DNA from: Aliisedimentitalea scapharcae
Lineage (GTDB): Bacteria; Pseudomonadota; Alphaproteobacteria; Rhodobacterales; Rhodobacteraceae
Assembly: GCF_045277565.1 (NCBI RefSeq)
Contig: NZ_CP123584.1
Coordinates: forward strand, 186,001-250,000
DNA: 64,000 nt
Reading direction: 5' to 3'
The notes under the pieces were generated by a model that had not been told where the DNA came from, made no database searches, and saw only the letters and a list, made by a program, of their open reading frames with translations. The position numbers and the translations under genes were made by a program. This document shows, piece after piece, positions 25,414-35,392 of this stretch. Numbering within the stretch: the first letter of the stretch is position 1; each line of letters opens with the position of its first letter.

Positions 25414-26673
25414 TCAGCTTTCGGTTGGGCCGCGATACTCCAGATACTTGCGCTGGGTGGCAATCTGATCGGCCACATGTTTGGCGTCATGCCAGACCCC
25501 CCAGATAAAGGTCGATCCGCGACGCGACTGCCAGGGCAGCCCCAGAAAATAGATGCCCGGTTCGGATGATACCCCACGCTGGTGCTGCGGTTTGCCAGTG
25601 TCGTCAAAAGCATCAACCTTCATCCAGCTGAAGTCCTGACGGAAACCCGTTGCCCATATGATCGACGTCACGCCTGCCTCTGCAAGGTTCAGCTCACTGA
25701 TCGGATTGGTCAGGCAATCGGGGTCGGCAAAGGCAATACGGGCCTCGGGCTCTTCGGGCAGGTCGATGCCGGTACGAGCGATATAGGCATCTGCAGCGTC
25801 CAGCATTTCCTTATAGTTGATGTCGCCACCGTTGACATTATCCTGCAGATCACCAGCAAAGGTCAGCATACCGTCGGTGTAAGATTGTGTCAGCCCGACA
25901 AGGGTGACGCCTTCGTTACCGAGGCGACGGAAATCCATGGTCTGCCCACCATAGGCACCGCTGACCGAGATCGTCACATGTTCGGTTCCGGGTTTCAGCG
26001 CAGCAACGTCCCACAGACCCAGAACTCCCAGCCACCAGACAAAGTCACGACCCCGATAGGCCCGTGGCGGGCGATCATGCGGGCCGACCGACAGGTAAAC
26101 CTTGCGCCCAGCGCGGTTCAGTTCATCAGCAATCTGAGCACCCGAAGACCCGGCACCCACAACCATCACTGCACCTTCGGGCAGCTGATCGGGGTTGCGA
26201 TAGTAAAACGAATGGATTTGTTCAACGCCAGCATCAGCTGGAACAACCGGCGGGATAACCGGATGTTGGAAGGCACCAGTTGCCGCCACGACGTTCCTGG
26301 CTTCAATCACACCATCAGAGGTTTCGACGCGGAACCGGCCCTGACCGTCCAGACGTTCGGCGCTTTTGACTTCAACACCGGTTCGGATCGGTGCTTTGAT
26401 CATCTCGGCGTAGTCGTTCAGATAATCAGCGACGCGTTCTTTGGTCGGAAAGGCATCCGGATCGACATCAGCGAATTCCAGGTTTGGGAAACGGTCATGC
26501 CAAGCCGGACCATTGGCCACCAGATTGTCCCAGCGGCCCGTCCGCCAGGCTTCGGCGACACGGTTCTTTTCCAATACGAGGTGAGGCACACCATTGTTGC
26601 TCAGATGTTCGCTCATGGCGATGCCGGCCTGGCCACCTCCAACAACAAGCGTATCTATGTGTTCAACTGACAT
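25414..26673 (-). CDS. Flavin-containing monooxygenase-like protein (CzcO/YUCCA type)
   Basis: This 419-residue protein has an N-terminal FAD-binding GGGQAGIAMS motif (about residues 12-21). An FMO-like GVEQIHSFYY segment comes near residue 150, and a second dinucleotide-binding motif for NADPH (VVGAGSSGAQIADEL) near residue 170. This layout is that of class B flavoprotein monooxygenases, which oxygenate amines, sulfides or ketones. AAGAGGAC precedes the start. It lies 209 bases upstream of the HpaB-like gene on the same strand, behind a decarboxylase. An N- or C-oxygenation role in the amine locus is plausible; the substrate cannot be read from the sequence. Confidence 0.78.
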   Translation of the reverse strand: MSVEHIDTLVVGGGQAGIAMSEHLSNNGVPHLVLEKNRVAEAWRTGRWDNLVANGPAWHDRFPNLEFADVDPDAFPTKERVADYLNDYAEMIKAPIRTGVEVKSAERLDGQGRFRVETSDGVIEARNVVAATGAFQHPVIPPVVPADAGVEQIHSFYYRNPDQLPEGAVMVVGAGSSGAQIADELNRAGRKVYLSVGPHDRPPRAYRGRDFVWWLGVLGLWDVAALKPGTEHVTISVSGAYGGQTMDFRRLGNEGVTLVGLTQSYTDGMLTFAGDLQDNVNGGDINYKEMLDAADAYIARTGIDLPEEPEARIAFADPDCLTNPISELNLAEAGVTSIIWATGFRQDFSWMKVDAFDDTGKPQHQRGVSSEPGIYFLGLPWQSRRGSTFIWGVWHDAKHVADQIATQRKYLEYRGPTES

Positions 26674-27014
26674 TTGCGGGTCCTCTTGAATGATATCTGG
26701 ATGATCATGGCGCGTTTGAGATCACCTTAAGGAAGCCGTCAGCGAGCGAAAAACATGATTTGTTTAAGCACTGGTTGCGTTGCGCCTAAGTGGGTGGGAC
26801 ACGAGGGAGAAGGGTCTGATGGAGCCTGGTATCATGGGCCGACCGTGTATTGTCCGGCGAGTTTCCTGGCTTCGGGCCGACGGCCAGATCCAACACAGGC
26901 AGCAGGAGTCTCGTGGTGTTCTGGCCTGATAATCCCCCATCTGAAACGGAAAAGCCTACAAATCCTGGATGCCGTCCGGAGTTCTGCTTAAAATGGGGGT
27001 GTTGCACGCGCGGT
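26674..27014. other. Non-coding gap between the monooxygenase and decarboxylase genes
   Basis: These 341 bases hold no convincing coding sequence. Open frames on both strands here are short, lack ribosome sites and have no recognisable protein features. A short repeated phrase, GGTGGGAC-R-CGAGG, occurs near 26800 and 27024. A promoter for the monooxygenase is expected here but no clear -35/-10 pair stands out. Confidence 0.5.
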
Positions 27015-28499
27015 TTATGATCGGTGGGACGCGAGGCTGTTGTGCCTAGCACGTTCCAGATCCTGCCCCAGCCTGGTGACTTCCCGCACCAGCAGGTCCA
27101 GATCCTGTTTCTTGGTACGATGATTATTGATGGCGACCCTCAGGCAATGGCGATCACCAACGGTGGTATCGGATGGCACAGCCACCCCGGTCTCTTGGAG
27201 ACGCAGCATGATTTCCGTGTTCAGCTCTTTCAGCTCAGTTTCAGCCAAGCTGGATCCGCGGTAACGAAAACAAACGATATTGATTGATGTCGGGGCCACC
27301 AGCTCCAACAGCGCATTCTCCTGAATCAGCTGGGTCAGATATGAACCTTGGGCAATATTCTGGTCAATCAGACGACCAAATTTGGCAACACCCTGCTCCT
27401 TGATCGACATCCAGATCTTGAGCGCCTTGAAACCACGCGACAATTCAAATCCGTAGTCACCCAAAAACTCGGCAGCTGCGACGCCACGTGGTTTTTCTTC
27501 TAGGTATTCGCCATGCAGCTCAAACGTGTGGAAGTGGAGCGCGGCATCCCGAACCAACGCACATCCAGCCTCAAAAGGCGTATGCAACCATTTGTGAGGG
27601 TCCAGGGCCATCGAATCCGCCCGTTCTATTCCATCGACCAGGGATCTGTTCTCTGGCGCAATCTTGATCAATGCCCCGATACAGCCGTCGACGTGAAACC
27701 ACATGTTTTCCCGTTCGCACAGATCAGCAATTGTCGGCATCTCGTCAATTGCACCGGTATTTGTTGTACCCGCGGTCGCAATCACGCAAGTGGGCAGGTA
27801 TCCGGCCGCCCGATCATCTTCGATAGCTTTTTTCAAAGCCGCGATATCCAACTTTAGGTTAGCATCAGACGGAACAATATGCAGCGCCCGCCGACCCAAA
27901 CCCAGGGTTTCAAGAGCCTTCTGACTCGCGCTATGAACCTGATCTGACGTGTAAAACCGCAATGGTTTGGGCAGCGCCGTAATCCCCTCCTCGCGCACAT
28001 CGACCCCAGCCATCTTATTGCGGGCCACGGTCAGACAAACCATGTTGGCAACAGACCCGCCGCTGGTCAGCGTGCCACTGGCCGAAGCCGGAAACTCGAC
28101 CATCTGTTTGAGCCAGTTGACCACCTGTCGGTCAACCTGCGCAGCCGCCGTGTTCCCACCGCCCAGGTTTGATCCATCTATGGCGGCCAAGAAATCGGCC
28201 ATGGCCCCTGTCATATTCCCGGACCCCATGTACCACCCCCAGAACCGTGGATGAGTATTCCCCATGGCATAGGGCAGAACATGAGATTGAAATTCTTCAT
28301 ACACCGCCCCGACAGGCATTGGGTCCATTGGTACATTTGTCTCGAAGTGATCCCGAACCGATTGTGGCATCTGTTGCCAGACAGGCCGATCACGCAGGGT
28401 TCCAATATGCGCAAATGCATCCTCTACCATCCGCCTTGCGGTTTCTTGGGTCTCGGTCCAATCCGCAGGGTCAAGACTCTCTTCGGGACAATCAGTCAT
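27015..28499 (-). CDS. Group II PLP-dependent amino acid decarboxylase (aromatic L-amino acid decarboxylase type)
   Basis: This 494-residue protein belongs to the pyridoxal-dependent decarboxylase group II family. Lys303 in ALDPHKWLHTP carries PLP, His189 (TSDQVHSASQKA) would stack on the cofactor ring and Asp271 (WFHVDG) pairs with the pyridine nitrogen. The family includes decarboxylases for tryptophan, tyrosine, DOPA, histidine and glutamate, and related aldehyde synthases. Such enzymes make amines, so it could supply the substrate of the nearby amine dehydrogenase. The ribosome site is weak. It is the first gene of the minus-strand run and stands next to the poorly coding region by the tRNA gene. 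Substrate preference cannot be called. Confidence 0.83.
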   Translation of the reverse strand: MTDCPEESLDPADWTETQETARRMVEDAFAHIGTLRDRPVWQQMPQSVRDHFETNVPMDPMPVGAVYEEFQSHVLPYAMGNTHPRFWGWYMGSGNMTGAMADFLAAIDGSNLGGGNTAAAQVDRQVVNWLKQMVEFPASASGTLTSGGSVANMVCLTVARNKMAGVDVREEGITALPKPLRFYTSDQVHSASQKALETLGLGRRALHIVPSDANLKLDIAALKKAIEDDRAAGYLPTCVIATAGTTNTGAIDEMPTIADLCERENMWFHVDGCIGALIKIAPENRSLVDGIERADSMALDPHKWLHTPFEAGCALVRDAALHFHTFELHGEYLEEKPRGVAAAEFLGDYGFELSRGFKALKIWMSIKEQGVAKFGRLIDQNIAQGSYLTQLIQENALLELVAPTSINIVCFRYRGSSLAETELKELNTEIMLRLQETGVAVPSDTTVGDRHCLRVAINNHRTKKQDLDLLVREVTRLGQDLERARHNSLASHRS

Positions 28500-29229
28500 G
28501 GGGAAACTCGCTTTGCTCTGAGGGAAAAGGAAAATTTGTAAATTTGGGTCAGTCGCCTTTGCATTGAGAAATCAAGCGTGGGAACACGTTTGAACTATAC
28601 ACGTCAGATGTCACCTGTCATCGGTCCAAACCATGCCTCTCGCACCGTGCCGCGTTCGGATGTGACTACCAATACGGTCTGTATACCGGGATATTGCACG
28701 ACAAAAATACGCTGACGTCCGTCACTGACTGGATGCAACGGAGCAGTAAAAACCTTGAACGATTGGGTCGCTCGGAAATACAAGGTCAGGAATTGACCAT
28801 CCAGCTGCGACAGTCCTAAACGGTTGAAATCGTTGTCAGATTTTGTAGATTCTGAAATGGTCTTGCCGTCGTGGCCAAGAAAAAAGCCGTGTCAAAACCA
28901 AACTTCTGTACCGAGCCGCCGCTCCGCTCTTGGTCAACACGTCATTGATGCTATCGGCCATGTATCCCCGGGGAATCCCCAGAAATGCCCGACCAGAATT
29001 TTCCTAACTGGTGTCTACCCGAATGGCAAAGACGCCGTTGCTGACGACGACATGGTTGGCGCAAAAACCATTGAACGCAAGAAACTGAAAACAGACAAGG
29101 AGTTCAAAAGCGCGGATATTTGGAGCCCAAACGTCTTACACCGATCGAACTAAGGGGGGATATTCAGAGGGAGAACCAAGAAATTCCCAATAACCTCTTC
29201 GACAATATCAGGTGATTACCCCAAAACTA
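28500..29229. other. Poorly coding region, possible decayed gene(s), beside tRNA-Thr
   Basis: No confident gene lies in these 730 bases. On the minus strand a frame from about 28890 down to the TGA at 28609-28611 reads as a plausible beta-rich protein tail (for example RQRIFVVQYPGIQTVLVVTS) but has no start. In a second minus frame a stretch upstream of it (about 29145-28895) is interrupted by a TAG, and the two are offset next to a T6 run. On the plus strand a TTG-initiated frame at 28824-29153 (109 codons) is also open and ends in ADIWSPNVLHRSN. GC content is lower than in flanking genes. A frameshifted gene remnant is the best reading, but which strand was coding is unclear. Confidence 0.4.
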
Positions 29230-29305
29230 TGGTGCCTCAAGAGGGACTCGAACCCCCGACCTTGTCCTTACGAAGGACCTGCTCTACCAGCTGAGCTATT
29301 GAGGC
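29230..29305 (-). tRNA. tRNA-Thr (anticodon CGT)
   Basis: The 76-base minus-strand cloverleaf is complete. Acceptor arms GCCTCAA/TTGAGGC pair fully, the D stem is GCTC/GAGC, the anticodon loop is TTCGTAA with CGT at positions 34-36, and the T arm is GGGGG/CCCTC around TTCGAGT. The CCA end is encoded (TGG at 29230-29232 on the plus strand). The first pair of the anticodon stem (27:43) is G-A, a mismatch. It reads the threonine codon ACG. It marks the border between catabolic genes on the left and core genes on the right. Confidence 0.95.
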
Positions 29306-29613
29306 ATGCGCCAGACCGTTTAAACGGTCACAATAGTTCGCGCAAGTCTGGAAAAATCCACGCAGTAGACGCAATTCCTGTTTTGCAATGTCCGACCACA
29401 ACCCGCCCGAATGCTGGATTTTTCCCGATTTCCAAGCCGCCCACAGCCAATTTTCCAGAACAGTTTATAATATGAGCTTGGTAGCATTGAACGTTGAGCC
29501 TGTTTGTCGCTGCAGGTCTGCTTGACTGTGCTTTCGGCGCGCAGGCGATGCGGAGCTGGCTGCAATGCCACAACCGCCCTGTGCACACCCCCGGGAACCA
29601 CGTCAGGAGTTGA
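29306..29613. other. Gap between tRNA-Thr and the DUF502 gene with a palindrome
   Basis: No gene was seen in these 308 bases. The perfect 16-base palindrome GACCGTTTAAACGGTC (29314-29329) lies 9 bases before the 5' end of the tRNA, inside its leader or promoter. The tRNA promoter must be in this stretch. Confidence 0.55.
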
Positions 29614-30183
29614 TCATTTGACGTTGGGAACAAGGTTCAGCGACCCTTGTCCCATTTTCCGCAATAGACCGGTTGCCTGAGCAAAGGTCATGTCGAGTTG
29701 CTGAATACGATCCAGTGAAACAATCACCGAACTCCCAGACCAGGCCGATGGTGATCCAGGCAAGAACAGGATCGCCCGATCTTCAAACCGTTCAACTTCA
29801 AATGCGATTTGGTCAAAATCATCGAACCGAACCAAAACCGGGATCAGTGCCGCACTTTTGTCTTCTGCCCTGGTTGCGCTGGTTACGACGCCTTTGACCA
29901 CTGCATACCCTGGGATGACATCAAAGAAGATATTGTCCAGACGCTTCAAGCCGCCACCAAAGACAGCTTTTCTTGCGCCCAAACCGATCAGATAACATGC
30001 AAACAGAATGAACAGGATCGCGATCACATCAGCAACAAATACGCCAACCGCCCTATCCAATGGAAAAAACCGTTCCATCGGCTTGGCGGCAAGCCGAGCG
30101 AACGTAAAAACTTTTTCCAAGATGATGATCATCACGGCCAGAGGTGCCAGCAACAACAAGCCATTCAAAATAGTGGATTTCAC
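29614..30183 (-). CDS. DUF502 family membrane protein
   Basis: This 189-residue protein has two membrane helices near the N-terminus (about residues 5-25 and 48-70). A soluble part follows, with VIPGYAVVKGVVT and ILFLPGSPSAWSGSSVIV, signatures of the DUF502 family. The start is GTG at 30183 with AAGGAG 8 bases upstream. It stands alone between the tRNA gene and the hemY terminator. The function of DUF502 proteins is not established; it is a conserved membrane protein in proteobacteria and some plants. Confidence 0.85.
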   Translation of the reverse strand: MKSTILNGLLLLAPLAVMIIILEKVFTFARLAAKPMERFFPLDRAVGVFVADVIAILFILFACYLIGLGARKAVFGGGLKRLDNIFFDVIPGYAVVKGVVTSATRAEDKSAALIPVLVRFDDFDQIAFEVERFEDRAILFLPGSPSAWSGSSVIVSLDRIQQLDMTFAQATGLLRKMGQGSLNLVPNVK

Positions 30184-30502
30184 AACCAGTCTCCTTAGGG
30201 GTTCTTCCCGTTCCGATGATATTGGTACCGCATCGTATTGCTCCCGTAACCAGAATTCTGATCATGGTGCCTTTGCCCGTTTGGTCGGGTTGACAAAAGC
30301 GGCTGCGCGGCATTCTGATCAAAGCCGCTTGGCATTGGACATGGCGCGACCCCAAGCCAACGGGCATTCCAGCAACACTAGAGAATTTACTCAGGCGTCA
30401 ACCGCAGACGTCGACATTCGCTCCAAAAAAGGCCCCCGCTTGCGCGAGGGCCTTTGATCAGGTCAGTGCAATACTGGTCAAGTTCGCGGGTCCATAGTCA
30501 CC
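30184..30502. other. Gap between DUF502 and hemY
   Basis: These 319 bases hold the hemY terminator at 30425-30455 and must include the DUF502 promoter. No other gene, RNA or repeat could be supported. Confidence 0.6.
30425..30455 (-). terminator. Intrinsic terminator of the hemD-mitofilin-hemY unit
   Basis: A long stem (AAAGGCCC ... GGGCCTTT, with further CGC/GCG pairing inside and a TTGC loop) is followed on the minus strand by TTTTTT. It lies about 48 bases past the hemY stop. Confidence 0.85.
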
Positions 30503-32002
30503 TTACGCCTGCTTGGCTTTGGCGTCGGTCATGTCCTCGGTGGTTAAGTCGATTGCGGAGTCGTCAGGGGTTTCGTTGATATCTATCACGACCTCGGTAT
30601 CCGCAGGAGCTTCGCTTTTGTCTTCCAGCGATCGAACAATCAGGGGCAGCATATGCGCACCCGTTGCGCTGCTGACTTCGGCAGCTTCTGGAGCCTTCCA
30701 GCTGAGCGTATCAAAGCTGGCACAGGTATCACAGACAGGAGCCCATTCCACATGTGTATGATGACAATTGTCACAGACCCACTGTGGGCCGCGTGGTGCC
30801 TGAAGCGCCCGAGCCAACCAGCCCTGTACCACAGCATCGGACGCCCCTTCGCCGCGTTCGATGGCTGCCATTAGCGTAAATGCACGGGCATCCGGTGCCT
30901 TGTCGATCAGATCGCCCAAAGACCGGCGGGCTTCGGGGAAATCTTCGGCCACAATATTCAGCTCGGCAGCCAACAGTCGGGTTTCAGTGTGGTCTGGATG
31001 GATCTTGGTCAGAGCTGTAAACCGTTTCACCCGCTGTTCGGCGGTCTCATCCGGTTCGATTTCGGCAAAAGCATGAGCCAGATCGGGATGCGGCTGGGTC
31101 TCCCAAGCCTTGCGAAGCACTTTGATTGCCGCGCGTTTCTTGCCCTTGGCAATATCCGCCCGGGCAGCCATCGCAGCTGCAGGAACCAGATCCGGCGACA
31201 GCCGGTTGGCTTCAATCGCACGCTCCTGTTGTTCAGTCGTAGCACCATCCGCCAGCAAATCTTTTGCCGACGACAGCGCCAGAACCGCGTCGCGGCGTTT
31301 GTAAACATCGCGCGGCAAGGTTCCGGTCTTCAGCTTGGTCGACAAAGTTTGACGCGCGCCCGCCCAATCCTGTGCCTGCGCCTGCAATTTCAAAAGAGTA
31401 TCCTGAACCTCTTCATGCTTGGGCCGCAACGCCAGCGCTTTTTCCGCCAAAAGTCGCGCGGTGTCTGTGTCACCCTCGGACAGCTTTTGTTTCATGATCC
31501 CACGCACACCAACGAAACGGGTCTGGTGGTTTGTCACCAGCCGCTTGTACGTCTCGGCCGCCTTGCGTGTGTCGCCGGTCATCTCGGCGGCCTGTGCGGT
31601 CAATAGATCGGTCAACTCTGGTTTTTCCAAATAGCGTTCGGCACGCGCTGCCTTGGCCATGGCCTGGCGTCCTTCACCAGAAGCCAGCGCCATCAAGGCA
31701 TCCGCCAATGCCTGATACCCCTTGCGTTCACGCCCCTTGTCAAAAAACCGAGACAAGGCGGTTTCGTCACCGTTCAGGAACCGCAAAGTAGCCACCAGCA
31801 GTGACAACAGCTTTAGGAAGGCCCAGACCAGCACCACCAGCGCACCAAAGGCAATCACCGACTGCAATGCGCCCAACGTGTATTCAGTTCCAGCAAAGGT
31901 GATCTGAACCCCGCCGGCGGTTTCCATCAGGATGCCCGCGCCCAGAGCCAAAAGCCCAATGATCGCGACAAAAACGAGGATTTTCAACAATGACCAGAGC
32001 AT
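30503..32002 (-). CDS. hemY: HemY-like tetratricopeptide membrane protein with C-terminal zinc ribbon
   Basis: This 499-residue protein begins with two membrane helices (about residues 5-30 and 45-72, the HemY_N domain). TPR-like helical repeats cover about 80-370. Near residue 395-425 two CxxC pairs (CDNC and CDTC, 14 residues apart) form a zinc-ribbon or rubredoxin-like knuckle. The acidic tail is likely disordered. The gene lies directly behind hemD and a mitofilin-like gene, its standard place in alphaproteobacteria. HemY is linked to late tetrapyrrole synthesis by genetics, but its activity is not that of a defined heme enzyme. GAAGGAC precedes the start. Confidence 0.86.
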   Translation of the reverse strand: MLWSLLKILVFVAIIGLLALGAGILMETAGGVQITFAGTEYTLGALQSVIAFGALVVLVWAFLKLLSLLVATLRFLNGDETALSRFFDKGRERKGYQALADALMALASGEGRQAMAKAARAERYLEKPELTDLLTAQAAEMTGDTRKAAETYKRLVTNHQTRFVGVRGIMKQKLSEGDTDTARLLAEKALALRPKHEEVQDTLLKLQAQAQDWAGARQTLSTKLKTGTLPRDVYKRRDAVLALSSAKDLLADGATTEQQERAIEANRLSPDLVPAAAMAARADIAKGKKRAAIKVLRKAWETQPHPDLAHAFAEIEPDETAEQRVKRFTALTKIHPDHTETRLLAAELNIVAEDFPEARRSLGDLIDKAPDARAFTLMAAIERGEGASDAVVQGWLARALQAPRGPQWVCDNCHHTHVEWAPVCDTCASFDTLSWKAPEAAEVSSATGAHMLPLIVRSLEDKSEAPADTEVVIDINETPDDSAIDLTTEDMTDAKAKQA

Positions 32003-32012
32003 AGCGGGTCCT

Positions 32013-33443
<1,431 letters not shown>

Positions 33444-33496
33444 TCCGGCCTCTCCCTCGATTCTCAAATCAAATGTGCGAACCCGCGACGGTGACA

Positions 33497-34219
33497 CTAC
33501 TGCGCGGGCCCATCTCCCTCAACCCGGTGCAGGGATTTGCACAGATTAATGATCTGGGTCTTCATCGCATCTGCATCTGGGGTTTCACATTCGGTCAAGC
33601 TTTTGAATTTCAATTCTTTTAATTGATTAGCCACGGCTGAACTCATCGCAATTAGGTGCGGATTTGCACCCGTGGGACAAGTGTCGGCAAATTGTCGCGC
33701 ACTGCGGGGTGAGAAAAGCGGCACAATGATATCATTACACGCCATCAACAGGTTACGAGCCTCTTCAGTCAGAGGTAGCAGTTGCTGTTCGTAAACCACA
33801 ACCTCCGAACATGGTACACCTGCGCCACTCAATGATTGGGCCACATCTCCCCGCCCGTGACAGCCGCGGATGTGCAGCAAGGGCGCTGTCACAGGAACGT
33901 CGGTCAAGGATCGGATCAGGGTTTCGGCGTTCTCTCCGCGCATTTCCGCCGGCCATCCCGCGTTCTTCGCGGCCCAAGTCGTGGCCGCACCAACGCAATA
34001 GGCCGGAACATCCGGCGACAACCGTCGTGCCCAGCGGACGCCATTGGACGAAGTGAAGATCACGCCGTTGATCCCAGCTAGGTCCACACCCACATGACTC
34101 TCGCGAATGTCCAGCAGTGGAGAGATCACAACAGGTGCCAAAGCCAGTACCCAATCCGGCAGACCTGCAACAAATTTTCGGGACGCCGCAACAGGACGGG
34201 TCATCAACAAGCCAGCCAT
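33497..34219 (-). CDS. hemD: Uroporphyrinogen-III synthase
   Basis: This 240-residue protein matches the HemD fold by pattern. It opens with LLMTRPVAAS, has GVIFTSSNGVRW near residue 50, LLHIRGCHGRGDV near 113 and a late IIVPLFSPRSARQFAD stretch. HemD closes the linear tetrapyrrole hydroxymethylbilane and inverts ring D to form uroporphyrinogen III. It lies divergent from tsaD across a 75-base promoter gap and upstream of the mitofilin-like gene, whose possible upstream start overlaps its stop. HemD sequences diverge strongly, so the conserved neighbourhood supports the call. Confidence 0.85.
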   Translation of the reverse strand: MAGLLMTRPVAASRKFVAGLPDWVLALAPVVISPLLDIRESHVGVDLAGINGVIFTSSNGVRWARRLSPDVPAYCVGAATTWAAKNAGWPAEMRGENAETLIRSLTDVPVTAPLLHIRGCHGRGDVAQSLSGAGVPCSEVVVYEQQLLPLTEEARNLLMACNDIIVPLFSPRSARQFADTCPTGANPHLIAMSSAVANQLKELKFKSLTECETPDADAMKTQIINLCKSLHRVEGDGPAQ

Positions 34220-34294
34220 TCAGAGCCCCCGGGATTGTTTGCGCTCTGTTAGGGTGGTACCTGCGAGACAAAAGGGATGCAACGGTCAGGACCT

Positions 34295-35392
34295 ATGACA
34301 GACACTCACACGATCCTGGGGCTGGAAAGCAGCTGTGACGACACTGCTGCCGCCGTGGTGCGCCAAACCAGCGACCAACGGGCACAAATTCTGTCGTCTG
34401 TCGTATTCGGTCAGACCGACCTGCATCGCGCCTTTGGCGGGGTGGTTCCCGAAATTGCTGCGCGGGCCCACGCGGAAAAGTTGGACGTCTGTGTCAGGGA
34501 TGCCTTGCAGGCCGCCAATGTGTCGCTGAAGGACCTGGATGCCATTGCTGTGACGGCTGGTCCGGGCCTGATCGGTGGTGTCATGTCGGGCGTCATGTGT
34601 GCCAAAGGGATGTCCGCCGCGACCGGCCTGCCACTGGTCGGGGTAAACCATCTGGCCGGGCACGCGTTGACCCCGCGCCTGACAGATGGGGTGAATTTTC
34701 CCTATCTGATGCTGCTTGTCTCTGGAGGACATTGCCAATACCTGATCGCCCGCGGACCCGAAGATTTCACCCGACTGGGCGGCACAATTGACGATGCCCC
34801 GGGCGAAGCTTTTGATAAAACTGCACGTTTGCTGGGATTGCCCCAACCCGGCGGACCCTCGGTTCAGGCAGAAGCCGACGCCGGTGACCCCAAACGTTAT
34901 CGCTTTCCTCGCCCCCTGCTGGATCGTCCCGATTGTAATCTCTCGTTCTCTGGGTTGAAAACTGCCCTGCTGCGGATGCGCGACCAGATCGTCGCCGAAA
35001 AGGGAGGGTTGACCCGGCAGGATCGCGCAGATCTGTGCGCGGGTTTCCAGGCCGCGATTGTCGACACATTGACCGAAAAAACCCGCCGCGCCTTGCGCCT
35101 TTACATGGCCGAAAACCCGCCCTTTCCAACCGTGGCCGTTGCCGGGGGTGTAGCGGCAAACACTGCAATTCGGTCTGGATTAGAGACTGTCTGCGCAGAA
35201 TTCGGCGCGACCTTTGTCGCGCCTCCGCTGGCTCTATGCACCGACAACGCCGCAATGATTGCCTATGCCGGGCTGGAGCGGTTCAAAGCAGGCGCGCGGG
35301 ATGGCATGGACCTGACCCCTCGGCCCCGTTGGCCATTGGACAATACCAGCCCATCAATGTTGGGCGGCGGTCGCAAGGGGGCCAAGGCATGA
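34295..35392 (+). CDS. tsaD: tRNA N6-adenosine threonylcarbamoyltransferase TsaD
   Basis: TsaD transfers the threonylcarbamoyl group to A37 of tRNAs that read ANN codons, with TsaB and TsaE (the latter is encoded at 47605). This 365-residue protein shows ILGLESSCDDTAAAVV at its N-terminus, the metal ligands in RAHAEKLD and NHLAGH, the VSGGHCQYL nucleotide loop, and the late AVAGGVAANTAIR and CTDNAAMIAY blocks. The start at 34295 has AGGA close upstream; an ATG six codons earlier is less likely. The stop overlaps the gpsA start in ATGA. Confidence 0.95.
   Translation: MTDTHTILGLESSCDDTAAAVVRQTSDQRAQILSSVVFGQTDLHRAFGGVVPEIAARAHAEKLDVCVRDALQAANVSLKDLDAIAVTAGPGLIGGVMSGVMCAKGMSAATGLPLVGVNHLAGHALTPRLTDGVNFPYLMLLVSGGHCQYLIARGPEDFTRLGGTIDDAPGEAFDKTARLLGLPQPGGPSVQAEADAGDPKRYRFPRPLLDRPDCNLSFSGLKTALLRMRDQIVAEKGGLTRQDRADLCAGFQAAIVDTLTEKTRRALRLYMAENPPFPTVAVAGGVAANTAIRSGLETVCAEFGATFVAPPLALCTDNAAMIAYAGLERFKAGARDGMDLTPRPRWPLDNTSPSMLGGGRKGAKA

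Noticed and set aside
25582..26670. A 362-codon open frame on the plus strand
   Set aside because: It mirrors the flavin monooxygenase gene, which has clear FAD and NADPH motifs; the mirror has none.
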